Of a stretch of DNA of 64,000 bases, positions 1 to 13,600 are shown piece by piece. Both the position numbers and the translations under genes were made by a program. This DNA is from Gymnogyps californianus (lineage: Eukaryota; Chordata; Aves; Accipitriformes; Cathartidae), in contig NC_059480.1 in NCBI RefSeq assembly GCF_018139145.2, positions 12,214,428-12,278,427 of the forward strand, read 5' to 3'. The notes beneath the pieces are model-generated. The model saw nothing but the letters and a program-made list of their open reading frames with translations. It was not told where the DNA came from and ran no database searches. Position 1 is the stretch's first letter. The number at the start of each line of letters is the position of its first letter.

Positions 1-1561
1 CAAAACATAAACCATGTTTTCCCCCCCCAAAGATGTTGTTATTGTCAGCCCAAGCACCAAATGACTACAGAGAAAGTCCTTAATATCCATCATATTTTAT
101 CAGCACCCTTAACATTTTTACAAGTAACTGACACATAAATACAAATAAGGTAGGTCCTAGTATCACCTCTTTGATAGACACTACTTTTACTCTCTGTCTA
201 GCCAGATGTCTCCTTTCACAACTCTACAGACATCCCTCTTTAGCTTGTTCTTCACCACATGCAATTATTGTATAAACACCCATCTTCTGTAGTTATAACT
301 AATAATGTCCTTATGTGGCCACATAACATGTTTTTACAGAAGACTAGAGGTCTCCTGTAAATGAGAGCTATTGTTTTTTCTTAGCTAAAAAGTAAATTCT
401 CCTATCAAAGATAAATTAGGTTAATTTAACTCAATTTATCTTTGAAAAGCCCATCTTGGTAACTTACCAGGAGTTTCAATTTACCTTTGTAACCTTCATA
501 AATTTGTTTGAAAGCTTTGGATTCTATTGTGCGCAGACTAAATCACATCTTTTCCTTTTTGTTGTATTTGCTGTTACTGAACTATATATAGTACCTCTAT
601 GCCAGGACAGAAAATGAAAAAATTAAGTAAGATTGACTTCACCTTGAAATTCCACATACTACTTTTTCAAAATTCTTAGAAGTGATCTGATCCCACTAAA
701 AGAAGCCCATTAAACTAAGTTTGTCTTGCTGCAGAAAGTCCTATTTCCAAACCTTTACCACTGTTACATGTCTCATCTTCATCCATGTTGAGCCTCACCA
801 TCCTTACTGAGGCCATTAGCTTACCTTGTGTTTTGGCCCAATTCGTTCTGTAGAGCAAAAGTTTTACCCTTCTCTTTATTCATAAAGCTGATAAAAGTTT
901 CTGAATTCTGCTTCTCTGCAATCATATTTCCAGAAAATAAAAATCTTCTCCCATTAAATGAAATGGCTTCTTCACATTATTTTCATATAACTCAAACCTG
1001 TTATTAATTCTGACATGTACAGCTAGAGATCTCTCAAAAGCATTACAGCAAGTGTTTGTGGAATACCGCATTTACAATCATGCTACCTAGACATAATCAG
1101 TACTCAATTTCTGTGCTTCTCTTCAACCAAAAATTCAAGTCCAAATACTGTAAAACAGCACACATCTAACTTTAGACAGGTCACCTTTACACCATTTCTA
1201 TTCAAGTCTGGATACCAGGTTAAAAAAAAAACAAAAAAAGGCATCAGGAAGTCTGTCATGCTCAAGAGAAAGCAAGTGAGGAGTAAAATGTTTCAGGAAA
1301 ATAAAAGCCTACATAGGTCAGAGAGTCTGAGAGGCAGAGTCTGAAGAGGAGATGATTGTGCAAACCAAACTCCCTGCCGTAAACACACTCAGCAGAGAAC
1401 CTACTAATGAAACCATGCATTTTCCACTGTCCATAACATGTAGGCTAGTTTCTTCAATTATGGATAATAAAAGCAAGCCCAGTAACACAACTATAACCCC
1501 ATAAAACAGTTTCTTAAGTAGTAATATATTTTACCCTCTATAAAATTAAAGAACTACTTAC
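1..1561 (-). other. GK5: GK5 intron 11 (partial), no exon seen
   Basis: AT-rich sequence with no recognisable GK5 coding block on the minus strand. A splice-like stretch at about 495-545 has an open reading frame but does not match GK5. Confidence 0.7.
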
Positions 1562-1666
1562 TTATATCCTGAGCCCATTCTATGGCAGTGCCAATGTCTG
1601 ACATACAGCCTTCAGTTAAGTAAACAACTTCTTCCCCAATCTTCCAACCAATCAATGGATACAGAC
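1562..1666 (-). CDS. GK5: GK5 coding exon 11 (residues 310-344), last one in window
   Basis: Reads LYPLIGWKIGEEVVYLTEGC then MSDIGTAIEWAQDI, matching the human YPLIGWKIG and GTAIKWAQ blocks. Acceptor TTAAG|GTCTG, donor ATAA|GTAAGT (phase 1). The next exon (human block near TDAAETEKMAKS) is not visible in 1-1561. Confidence 0.92.
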
Positions 1667-4600
1667 CTTAATTATGTTCCATGAAACAAAACAAAACACC
1701 TAGTTAAATTAAATGTTTCCAGAAAAACATATAGAAGCACCCCCACAATAAACCCAACTAAAATAAAAAAAAATAGTTTTTATTCAATTCCTTTGATAAT
1801 TCAAGCTAAAAAAAAAAAGGTCACTGATAGAGGTTAAACGTATTGTTTAAAAATTCAGTGATGAGATTACAAGAGACTTGAACAACAGTTTGTTAAACCA
1901 AAGTTAACCTAAAAAAAAAAAAAATCACTATCAAATTACAAAAAAACCCTCTTTAAGCTAAAGAGAAGAGCTATCTGCACTTACTTTTTTTTTATATGAT
2001 AAAAGATTGCATATACTTAAAAATTTATCAATGTTTTCCCCAATGGTTTCTAAAAAGTCAGAATTTACTTCCCCAAAACATAAAACATGAAGGCTGGGCT
2101 TTCAGATGGGAAGCACAAACACTAAACCAGACATATACACAAAAAAAAAGCAACACAAACTTATAACATAGATCTTATTCATAGAAGAGGATGAAAGTGA
2201 TATACTTTTTTATTCCTTTTTCAATATGCAATGCTTCCTCACATAGAAAGCAAAAAAGAAAACAAGTTTCACAATTTGCCCATCCTTGTCCCCAACAGAG
2301 GCTCCTGCCAGTTAACTATAGCATTTTACCTGTATGTTTGCCTAATATAAACAACAAAAGAAACACCCAAACTCATTAAAAATATTGGGTGACATACTTT
2401 GTCTATAACTACAAAAGATTAGCACTTCTGTGGTTTACACGATGGGATCTGCAGGAAGTTATGATTTCCACCAAATAGTTTTGGCTTTGCAGTGACTCAA
2501 AAAAATTCAATGACTTTGAAATGGTTTTTTTCCTTTTCTCTCAGAAGAAAGGCAGAAATACATAGGGCAAACACTATTAGTTTATTTGAAAACACAGTAC
2601 AGCATCTTTCAAAGAGCTGTCTACTTGAAGGTACTATTACATTAGAAATAAACAGCCAATACTGAGGATAAACCTGACAATTTGTTCTCCCCTTTGCTCC
2701 CCCACAGATATGTTGAAACCTTAACAAAGAAAAGAGAGGCATGCTACTTAAAATAGTCAGTGTGAACATAAAGACCTTCTTGTTTGATATCTGTATTAGT
2801 AAGAACATAGCACAAAAGTCCTGCAGAGTACTGATTTTAATGCTAAAGCAAAAAGACTTTGTTATCTAGCTGAACAGCAGATGTTCTCCAGCACTGCAGC
2901 TGGACAAATGGTTTTTCAGGTCACTCGACAAGAACCTAAGCATTCAGTGGCCACTGCAATAAAAACTTCACCCAACCCAACTATGGTAACTGTTGGAGTG
3001 AAGAAAGCACACAGACTTTATGGGACCCTGCTCAGGAGTCAGAGAGCATGTGTAATGCAACAAAGGTAAAGGAGTCCCAGTAACTAAAGGACCAGAAAAC
3101 CATCAGAAGGATCTAGGGATTCTCTCTGCTTTCTCAAGGTGACTTTGCTGATACACAAACGTGCCTCAAAGAACCATCTCCAGTTTGCTTGCCTGTGTCG
3201 AAACGAGTGGCATAGTAGTAATAGTGCAATTGCAGAAACTTGGTTAGTGCTGGAGGCACTCTGGTCCTTACAATGGAAAACAATCAGCAGCATCTATTTA
3301 GAATAAAGCTTGTATTTGTTTCTTGAAAGGAAAAAGTGATATACCTATCTCCAGATCATTGGTGCAGGTCTCCCTTACAATCTTTATTTTCTACCAAAGG
3401 TGAAGCTGCAAAGAAGCAAGACCAAACAATTCATTGAGCCAGAAGTCCTAGAGGACGACAGCTAATTAGGGACAGAGAAGTCCACCAGGTTGCCTTCCTA
3501 AAGATGCTCACACCAGAGTCTCTAGTAGCGTAAGATAATCTAGCTCTAGGGAACAGATCAACATGACACTTGGCATGACCAGAGTTACTAAGAACTATCA
3601 GACTGCCGGAGAGATAGATTTTAAATCTATACAACATGCTTCCATCATTGAATTGTGAGAAGTACTGTTCTTGAAGGAATGTTTGTTGTTTTTTTTTTTT
3701 AAACTGTCATATTAAAAAAACCCCAACTCGTGGGTTGAGATAAAGACAGTTTAATAGGACAGAAAGGAAGGAAAATAATGATGATAATAATAATAAAATG
3801 ACAATAATAATACTGAAAGAATTAGAATACACAATGCAATTGTTTACCACTCACCGACTGATGCCCAGTTAGTTCCTGAGCAGTGATCCGCCCCTCCCAG
3901 CCAACTACCCCCAGTCTATATACTGGGCATGACATCATATGGTATGGAATATCCCTTTTGCCAATTTGGGTCAGCTGTCCTGGCTGTGTCCCCTCCCAGC
4001 TTCTTGTGCCCCTCCAGCCTTCTTGCTGGCTGGGCATGAGAAGCTGAAAAATCCTTGACTTAGTATGAACACTACTTAGCAACAACTAAAAACATCAGTG
4101 TGTTATCAACATTATTTTCCTACTAAATCCAAAACACTGTACTGTACCAGCTACTAGGAAGAGAATTAACTCTATCCCAGCTGAAACTAGGACACATATA
4201 TAGCAACTAAATGTAGACCAGAAACTAGAACAGCAGCTAATGAATAGCTGGCACAAGGATGCTGTAGGGATTCATCTTGCAGTCTTAAATACATATGTCA
4301 ACTTTAAAGATTGAACACATTACATTTCATGCCCAGGGCACTGAGAAAGCTAGGTACTTAACTTGTCCTACCAACCATACCACATGACAGCTAAAGAACG
4401 TAGGGAAAATAATTTTAACAGAAATAACAGTCTAAAGCAGTAAAAGTTTCACAGCACTGCTTTAAAGATTTTGACTCCTATCAGATGACAATAGCTAAAT
4501 ATTTTCTTAAAGGGAAACAAAATGGAAAAACCTTACAGCATGTTTTTGCTATTTCCACAGACTACATACATATGATTTCCTAAGTAAAAGTATCATCATA

Positions 4601-7600
4601 ATGACATCATCAATTAGCCTAAGAAGCATTTGCATTCATAGGGAATTCAATGTCTATGCTATTCAGTTCTGACACATCTCATGTATTTGCCAAGGTCCTT
4701 CCAGACTTTAGCTGGTGAAAGTCTCCTTACCACACTGCTGTCCTCCTCTCCAGCCCCACCCCTCCCATTTTAAATTGTAGGCTTCCCAAAATTAGTAACT
4801 CTTTAAAAATAAGACAGACAGACAGAGACTGTGCAGGCAAATTTACTTCAGTATCATCTGTTAGTCTCTTGACAAATAGCCATCTATGACAAATTAACAA
4901 GCTTCACAGACCACAGATGTTCAGAACGACAAAGTTTTAAACACTAGAAACACATTGGGGGGCCCATTTCTAGTATTTTAAAAGAAAACTAATAATTGCT
5001 AATCCTGCATTATCTCACTGCAGGTACTTCAAAGCATAAGGGCTCAAGAGGAGGAACTTACAGCAATCCACTGGAACATTTTGATGTGAGAAGTCAGAGG
5101 ACCAATCCCCTTTTTCTCTATTCCTGTACTGTATAATACTGCTATCAAGAAGAACAGGTGAAGAAAAAAAAAAAAAAGGAGGGATGCAGATAGCAGACAC
5201 AATTACTAGTGATGTTACTTAAATTCGCTTCTTGAGAAGCATATTTCAAGATAACCAAGATCTACACTTTTAATGAAAAATTTCCACAGTCTTCTGTTCC
5301 GAGAACACTTTCAAGCTGTTTTTCTACAGCTAAAGACAAAAGGAAAATCATAGCCCTATTTTATCCCTTTTTGTACCCTCATCATTAACAGCTGTCAAGT
5401 AACGTGAAATACTCTAAAACCAAAATTTCACTATCTTACCTCTCCGTGACGCAAAGAGACGCTCTCCAGTATTCACATTCCAGAAACCACCTGTACCCAT
5501 TGTCAGTTTAACATCTCCTGGGTGAAAGCAGCATTCTCCAAACATAGCTGACTGCTGATCAGCTACCTGCCATACCAACAAAAACAGTACAAGTTAGCTA
5601 CCAGCTACCAATCTACAACGCTGCTGGATTTTAAAATATCATTGCAAACACTTCAGAGTTCTGAATACAAATAACCGTTCAGAAAGGAATTGAGCATTAA
5701 GAGAGGACTCATACACAATTTCTTAAGCATTTGCAGGCCATTCCAACAGTCAGATTTATCACTAGAATCAAATTACATCAGGTTTGAACACAACGTGAAT
5801 GCCGGTAGTATTGCTTGCAACACTGAAAAATATGTTATGGAAACAAAAGAAATATTTTATGTTTTAGTGTTTGACAAGGATAAATGGGGCATTTGCTATC
5901 CCAGGGAGCAGAACTGAGTAGTTTGGCTTGAATTCCTCTTCCCCCAAATAGAAAGTTGAAGTTTTGAGGTCTCCCCTTCCTTTTTCCCTGCTACCTCTCC
6001 TGTACCAAATTATTCCATGCTCCATTTTTCAACGATGATGGTTATTAAATGTATTTACTTACTGTTTCACCAAGGCACAAACATAAATTTACAGATAAAT
6101 TGAGTCTACAATTCTTTAAAAACAGCAGGAGAAATTCATGTTAGCTAGGTGACATTTTTTTCATTTAGCTCAATTCAAGCAGATTGTTCTACAAGTCATC
6201 ACTTCACAAAAATAATGGGTTTTTCTTATCCAAATCCTAACTACTGAGGCAAGAATATGTTATTCGCCATTTATTTTTAGCGAAAGAAAGAAATAAAAGG
6301 TACCACAAGTGGATCTATTAATACTCTTACATTTGTGTAGAGTCTTACTGAAGTCAAGCCAGAATGGATCCCATTGTACAACTTTATACAGAACAACTGA
6401 TTTTAAGCCAGAGAGAGACACATTACCAGAGCTTAGAGCAGAACCCAACTCTGTTAACTCCTACATTCAGTGCTTAATCATTTGGTCATCTAACTTTAAT
6501 GGACCTCAACCTCTAGAAATCCCTTCCCGTTCCTCTCCTCCTTTCCCCCTAAGGTTGTAAACTGAGTTTTTGGAGAAAAATTCAACAACCAATTCTACTG
6601 TAGTGAAGTCATAGAGAAGGAATAGAGAATACTTACTAAACAAGCGAGTATTAAATCAAAGCTAGATAAAAAGAATATAGGTACAAATATACAGATTTAA
6701 GAAAATATTTTCACTCACCACTGCCATTATTGGAATAGGTACCCCAAATATTTCAGAGTCAGCTGATCCGAAGTTGAAGCTTAAAACAAACATTATGGAG
6801 AAACATCACAACACTAAATTGACCTTTTTGTTAAAATGAAATCTAGATATATAAGGCCTGAGTCTACATCACATATGAAAGGTAATGCTACCAGTTTATT
6901 TTAAAGAAAGCATTAAAACTATCACTTCAAGAAATACTGATAGTAAAAACCAAGTTTTGGATGTAGTGTTAAAAAAGTACATCTGCATATAAAAATAATT
7001 TAGGTTTTTTTGGGTGTATCTATGTATTACTTTGTGCAGATTATGTAGTATTTTTCTAAAGGCAATTAATTTAACAGTTATCATATTCTTTTGAATATGC
7101 CTTTATAGTTACCTTGTGTCTTTCACCGGCGGATAAATAGACATTGGAATGGAAAGTAAATTACACAAAGTGGGGTTCCAACATTTCTGAAATAATATGG
7201 AAAAAGCAAAAATGTCAGCAACTCTCTCAGAAGCACAATAAATAGCAACAACATTTTTTCGGCACAGCACATACCGTAAAGGGTTCAAAAACGCCTGTAG
7301 CACTGGCATTTGAGTAATCTGTAGCATACACAGAACCTACCATAAAAAAAAAAAAAGTAAGATTTTAGATATCCAAGTATTAGAGTCATTTTAAATATAC
7401 TTTTTCTTTAAACTTCTCAGTGGCTCCCATGAAATATAAACTGAGTGTCTATAGGCAAAGTCATAATGATACAATGAGCACACAAACTTTACCTGCCACT
7501 CACTATAATGCGTATATATTAATTACCTTATTTTACCCTCATGAAACTGGCTAGAATAGAGACTGTACTTTTGACAACATGTACCACATTGACTGCATCA

Positions 7601-10600
7601 CTGTCCATCGTAATCTATCCAATTGCTCAGGCATCAGCCCTCAGGACAGAAACTTTGAATTTTTCCACATTTGTAACAATTCTTTGTTCTTTTGCTTTCA
7701 CAGGCACTTTTCTTCAATCAAGGCCAATTAGTTCTGGTAGTCCTCTTTAAATCTTAAATGCTTAAAAGGTTGATTACACTGAATAATTATTTCCCTTTCT
7801 GACTACCCTTCCAGGCAGGCCCAAAGAACAATTAATTCAGAAGATTTTTTTTTTTTAAACAGTAAATATATTACAGTATTCATCAATTATAAAAAAAGCA
7901 CAAATTGTGAAAAAAGTATTTGAATTTTAGGATATATCAATGACTGTCATGAACATCATTACTTAGATTCCAGTATGTTTTATTAATATTTAAGAGGAAC
8001 TGTAACATTCACCTTTAGTCAATCTATACAGTAACCACGTGTCAACTGTTCCAAAGCAGCAGTTATTTTTTTTGGCAGCTTCTTCAGCCTGGGAACAAAT
8101 ACACATACAAAAAAAGTATTTACAACTGGGTACAATAAAGAGGGACTTATTTCCTGATTCCTTTTCTCATTTTCTTCATGGTTAATGATAACGTCCCCAG
8201 AAAGTAAGTCTCTGATCGCCAATTTTTCTTCTAAAAAGGGCAAGCTGGCTATAGAAGTAATATTATCCTACAGTTCATGCTCCTAACAGAGAATAAGCAC
8301 AGTTTCTTACAGTTGCTGCTAAGGAAAGAAAAGCAATTAATCTTCTACTGTAGTGGTATCAGAGCCTTAAAAAGGGAAATTCTATAGTCACAATTATAAC
8401 AGCGGTGAAGGAGTGGTGAATAAAGAAAACAAGGTCCTGCATACAGCACTTAAATAAAAAATAAACAGAAATAGAAAAAATGTGTATTTTAAAGTATGTG
8501 CTTGACAACAATAAAGACAGAACCATTGTTTTCTGGTTTATGATGTCTGTAAAGAGTTCAAAATGTTATTTTCCTTGGGATCTTCTTCCCCTTTAAAATG
8601 GGAAATTCAGGTTTCATCTAATTTCTACTAACTCATAATGTGTACAACTACAGAATTCATAAAAAGAACATACAAACTAATTCACTCAAAACATGACTGA
8701 ATACATTATTCTCTGTAATTAAGAGCCATGAATTTTTGAGCTTCTTGGTTTGATAGTCACATTTTAAGTATCAGTGCCTGACAAAATGTGGGAGAATGTT
8801 CATCGCACACTGAAAACTCAGCAGCTGCATAACTTTCAATTCTATAATCCTCCAAATTCACACCTCACATTTTCAACAGGTCCAACCAAAACATGCCAGT
8901 AAAAAATTATACTTGACCTTCTCAATAGTTAGTTTTGTGACAGAAAATACCAGACAAAACTCAAAAGATTTCGGGGTTTCTTTACACAAGGTAGAAAATG
9001 GATGATAACCATTTTCTTCAAAAATAACTTGAAAATTAACATAGAAAATAAGATGACTAAAGTTATAAATACAATAGGAAGAAACAAGGAAAATGGTAAG
9101 GATTAGAACAAAGAATACAGCAACAAATAGCTGAGTGTTCATTAGTCCATTAGATTATTCCAGCGCAATTTATTTTATTTTTATTTTCCAATTTACACTA
9201 AAACAAAATGCAAAATAAATTGCAGTGTTTGATTGTCCAGTACGATATTATTTGCGAAACTGTAAACACCGGAATAATGCAGAGTGGAAAGATAAGAGTG
9301 CCAGTTGAAAATACATACAATTGTCATGCAAAACTAGAGTGCAAACAACTTTAAAACAAAGTACAATTACTAATTGTATAATTATATCAAGTGAAATAAG
9401 GTGATTTGATTATGTTTCTCATGCATGGAGAACTTTTTACTACTATACATTTCCAGAATCAGAGGAAAAAGTTGTATAAACATGAGTAGATATTTAGGTA
9501 GACAGGCTTTGAACACTAACACAGATAAAAGTCTTTCATTGTGGTTCTTCTGAGGAAAAGAATAAGCAAGACAAAACTGAAGAGGTTACAACCAACGTAA
9601 GTCACTAGCCATTATTATGACTTAAGAAAGCTATTATTTTTCCCTTTCCAGCTTACCTCATGTATGTTTTTAAAAACCCATGACAACTTCATAGAAGTTT
9701 GTTGTGTTGAAAAAGTAAGAAAACTTGGTACCAAATATCGATCATTCCCAGTTAAGAAATGAAGCACTGTAAAAATAACATGGATTACCTGTTCCAAAAG
9801 AAAACAGTTACTTAATTTTTAATCTCTCCCTTTAAAGGTTTCTGATCAATTATCTTTAAAGGATGACAACACAGATGAAAGCTGCTGACATGAGATTAGA
9901 TTCAGAAAGCTAAAATTCTGTTAGAGAATCCTTACATAGGATTTCAACAGATAGCCTTCCCGCAACAAATATCACAGAAAAGAGCAGCTGCACTAAGCGA
10001 GTCTGTTTTACTGACTTCTGCTGGGACACTGACAGAGAGTGCTCTGCATTATGCAGACAGGTCACCTAGATGAGCACAATGCATAATGTGGTTGACAGTG
10101 TTACATACTGTTATTCCAGTGAAAGTTCTCCTACAGTAGACAGGCTCAATCATGTTTTAATAGATTAACCAAAATTTTATCATTAATCAAGTTTTCATTC
10201 ACAAAAGAAATAGTGGCAAAACCAAAAATTTAACTTCTTACTGTGAGTGTGCTAGTTAGTTTCCACTTACAGGAAAAGTAACTTTAGGTTTTTCCCTTAG
10301 AGCAAATCTTTCTCTCCTAAAGGTATGAAGCACGAGCCATGAGCAGCATAAAAATGTACCTTCTATAGGTAATCTGAGCAAAGAGTACATTAAAAAAAAC
10401 CAAAACAAACCCAACAAACAAAAAACCCAAACCACTGCCAACCAAGAACTACCTACATCCAGAAATTATGCTGTAGCAGTTAACATGAAACATTTTAATA
10501 CACCAAAGAGACTAAAAAGTAACAAAATGCACGCTAGCCCTGCAGGTATCTTTTCCCATAATTAATTACTGTCAGGCTATCAGTACTGCATTTTTTCTTG

Positions 10601-13600
10601 GTACTAGCTTCCATGCTAATCTTGCTCAGTTAAACGTTTTTAGGCCACAGCACGTCATATTAACATGTTAACAGGACACCTGCAGCATTTCATATATTGT
10701 CGTTACTCTTCATAAAAATGAAACAGTTCTAGTATGTCCAAGCAGTATATAGCTTAGCACAGTTTTACCTTCAGCAGAAGGGACTTATTCCAGGAATTCA
10801 CAAGTTCAGCACTCCTTAAGTCTTGCCAACTTATGAAATTATGAAAAGGTTTCCCTGTCCTCCTGAAAAACAGCATTTGAACATTTCCATTTAAAACTAC
10901 AGAACATACACTGCCCAAAAAAATTCAACATAATTCACCATTTCCAATCAGGACACTTGACACTAGGTCAATTCCTAAAGTAAGTGCATATCCTCCTGGT
11001 GGATTTGAGGAATTAGTAAGAGGCACACAGACATTCTGAGCGTGAGACTTCTGACCAGAATTAAAAAATACATATGTATTCATCTCTTCCAAAGTACTAA
11101 GAACAAAACAAAAAGGACATACACTTATAAAACGTTCTGAACTGCTGTAAGGTGTGGCTGTTCAAACACAAGAGAACATGAGTGACTGACATTTGTTGCG
11201 TTCAGGTTGTGACTTGACCGAGTTCAACACTTCTACATCCATTCTGAATACAAATTCATTTTAAACAACACACAATATACATACTTGTGCCATGTAATGA
11301 AAGTTCCTCTCTGCGTTGAGATGCCAAGACCAGCAATTTGCCTCATGTGAAGTCCTGCACCTAAAAACCAAAAACAAACCACACACAAAAAAAGCATTTA
11401 TTTGAAGAAACAAACAAAAATACAACTTTTCCAATATAACTGTAAAACCTATGGAATACTTGTGAAATTAATAATTTAAGAGAATATAAATCTCTACAGA
11501 CTGCCCAACTAAGTTGCTAGAACAGTGAAATATTAGAGAACTCTGAGTCAGACAACTGATTCCAAAGCAGGTAAATAAACCTATGTATTTTACAAAAGCG
11601 GTTGTGGCACACTGACCCTTTCCACCTGTTCCAAAGGCCTGTTGATACTTTACTTGAACAATCCCAGAGACAGGCAGGCAGGTTATATATGCCTATATGA
11701 TCAATTAAAATGTGCATTTCACATGGATGATTGTGAATGAAAGCACAAACAGAAGAAGTACCTTTACAAACTTATGGAAAGAAATTCCATAAAGAAACAA
11801 AACTAGATTTATTCCGTAGGCAGTAAAGAGATTAATGTCAATGTGCCATGATTTTTTACATCACTTCGATAATGATGTCTCACCTTAAATATTTCTTAAG
11901 CAAACTTTCAAAATTCATATGAACAAATTTGCTTAAACCATGTATCACTGAAAGCAACAAAGTATACTTCGAATTCAGAAGTTTAAAAATGTACATTTGC
12001 ATATACATCAATTTTGCTGTTAAACCTTACCTTCAAATAACTGTTACAGAATATTTTTTCTAATATATATAACTGTAAATAATTAAATATGTCCACAGCT
12101 ATTTTCAAAGCAGCTCTGGTCAGCTTCCCAAATACCTCCATGCATACTTCCAGAAGCAAAATTATGTGAAAAAAATATACATTAAGAAATTCCACTTAAA
12201 TGACAGACTACCTATTTTGTCCGAAGTACTGTTACTCTGAAGGGCTCTCAATCCCGCTACTTGAACGCATCACAGGTTAAGTATGTCCTGCTCATACATG
12301 TTCTTACGTTAACTTTCATGTGCAAAGTTACTCATTTGCATAAGCATATACTGCAGACTCTACAACCAACAGCCTCCTGAGTAACAATTACAGAAGGGGT
12401 TTCACAGAGAAAGTGAATATCTTGCTCTGCCGACCTCTACATGTGCTTCAGCATCTGCCCTTATACTGGTCCTTGCATTCATGCAGGCAGTGGTATTAAG
12501 GCCCCCAATCAGCTGAAAATTAAATCAGTGATTTCGCAAGGCTACCTGCTCCAAGTGCCTGCACAAGTGCTACTGGTAGCAGGAGTGTACAGGAGGACGA
12601 CCTGGGAGTGGGTGGCTTGAGAACAGCAGTATTTCTTTTTCAGTAGCGGCTGGGTATAAACTGAAGGCAAAGCCATACCAGTTCTACCGCAGCTCACTAC
12701 GGATTAGTGGCATGCGTTACTCCCTCCCATCTCCACAACCTGCACGTTCCCACCACTTTCCCTGTGTCAACTATCATGCTCTCTAGACCCCTACGTGAGT
12801 AGGGCTAACTTCCATTAAAGAGAAAAACAAAACGGAAGGCAAACATGGATATTTTTCAGCTAAGCTGTCTCCTGGAAGGGTTGAACCAGTATCGGAGTGA
12901 GAGAGAGGGCTGGGACCATGCAGCCAGCCAGCAGTTTCCACCTTTAGGTAGTACTGAACTACATCAGCTCATCCACTCACACATGGAATCACACGTTCTA
13001 GCTCCACATGCCCTGTAAACTCAAGTGCTCCTATGCCTTCTTTCTGCTTCCAGTCAGCCATTCCTGCCCCTGTACCACCCCCTCCCTTGCGCTGGCACAA
13101 ACATTTGTGAAGCTCTGCTGGCATAAACACCCACACAGTGATTTGACTTGGGAAACTCCTCTGGACTTGAAACAACCCTGTAAAAAGGAGGGTGGGACTG
13201 CTTCTTTTGACAGCAGTGTAGGCTTATGCTCGCTTATGTTACACAACCACTTAAAAATGACTTACCAACAGCACACACAGCCTGGCCACAAGAAAAGCTT
13301 CCCTTTTAAAAACTAGCTGAAAAATCTTACTTCCTGATTTGCCCCACAGAATGGGAGTGGAGGAAGCTAGTAAGCTCTTCAGGGGTTGAGGTAGCATTGC
13401 TATTATTGTGACAGAACAGTTGTGGCTGCTGAGAAAACAGACCAAGCGCCCAAAATAATCAGCTGCAGCTTACACCTGGTAATGGTTACTTTCCCTGTCC
13501 CCTGGGCTGCCTTCCAAAGCAAGAGACAAGAGCAGTTTTGCCTTGAGCCAGGCTTGGAGGCAGAGCAACACTTGGAGACCAAACTGCAAGAGGGGCTGAA

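Noticed and set aside
495..545. Candidate next GK5 exon between splice-like sites
   Set aside because: The phase needed after exon 11 gives an early stop, and the peptide does not match GK5.
820..870. Micro-exon-like stretch with AG and GTAAGC boundaries
   Set aside because: Only about 24 bases and no match to GK5; chance splice signals.
3822..4085. Minus-strand 87-codon open frame
   Set aside because: It lies entirely inside the LTR and translates non-coding LTR sequence.
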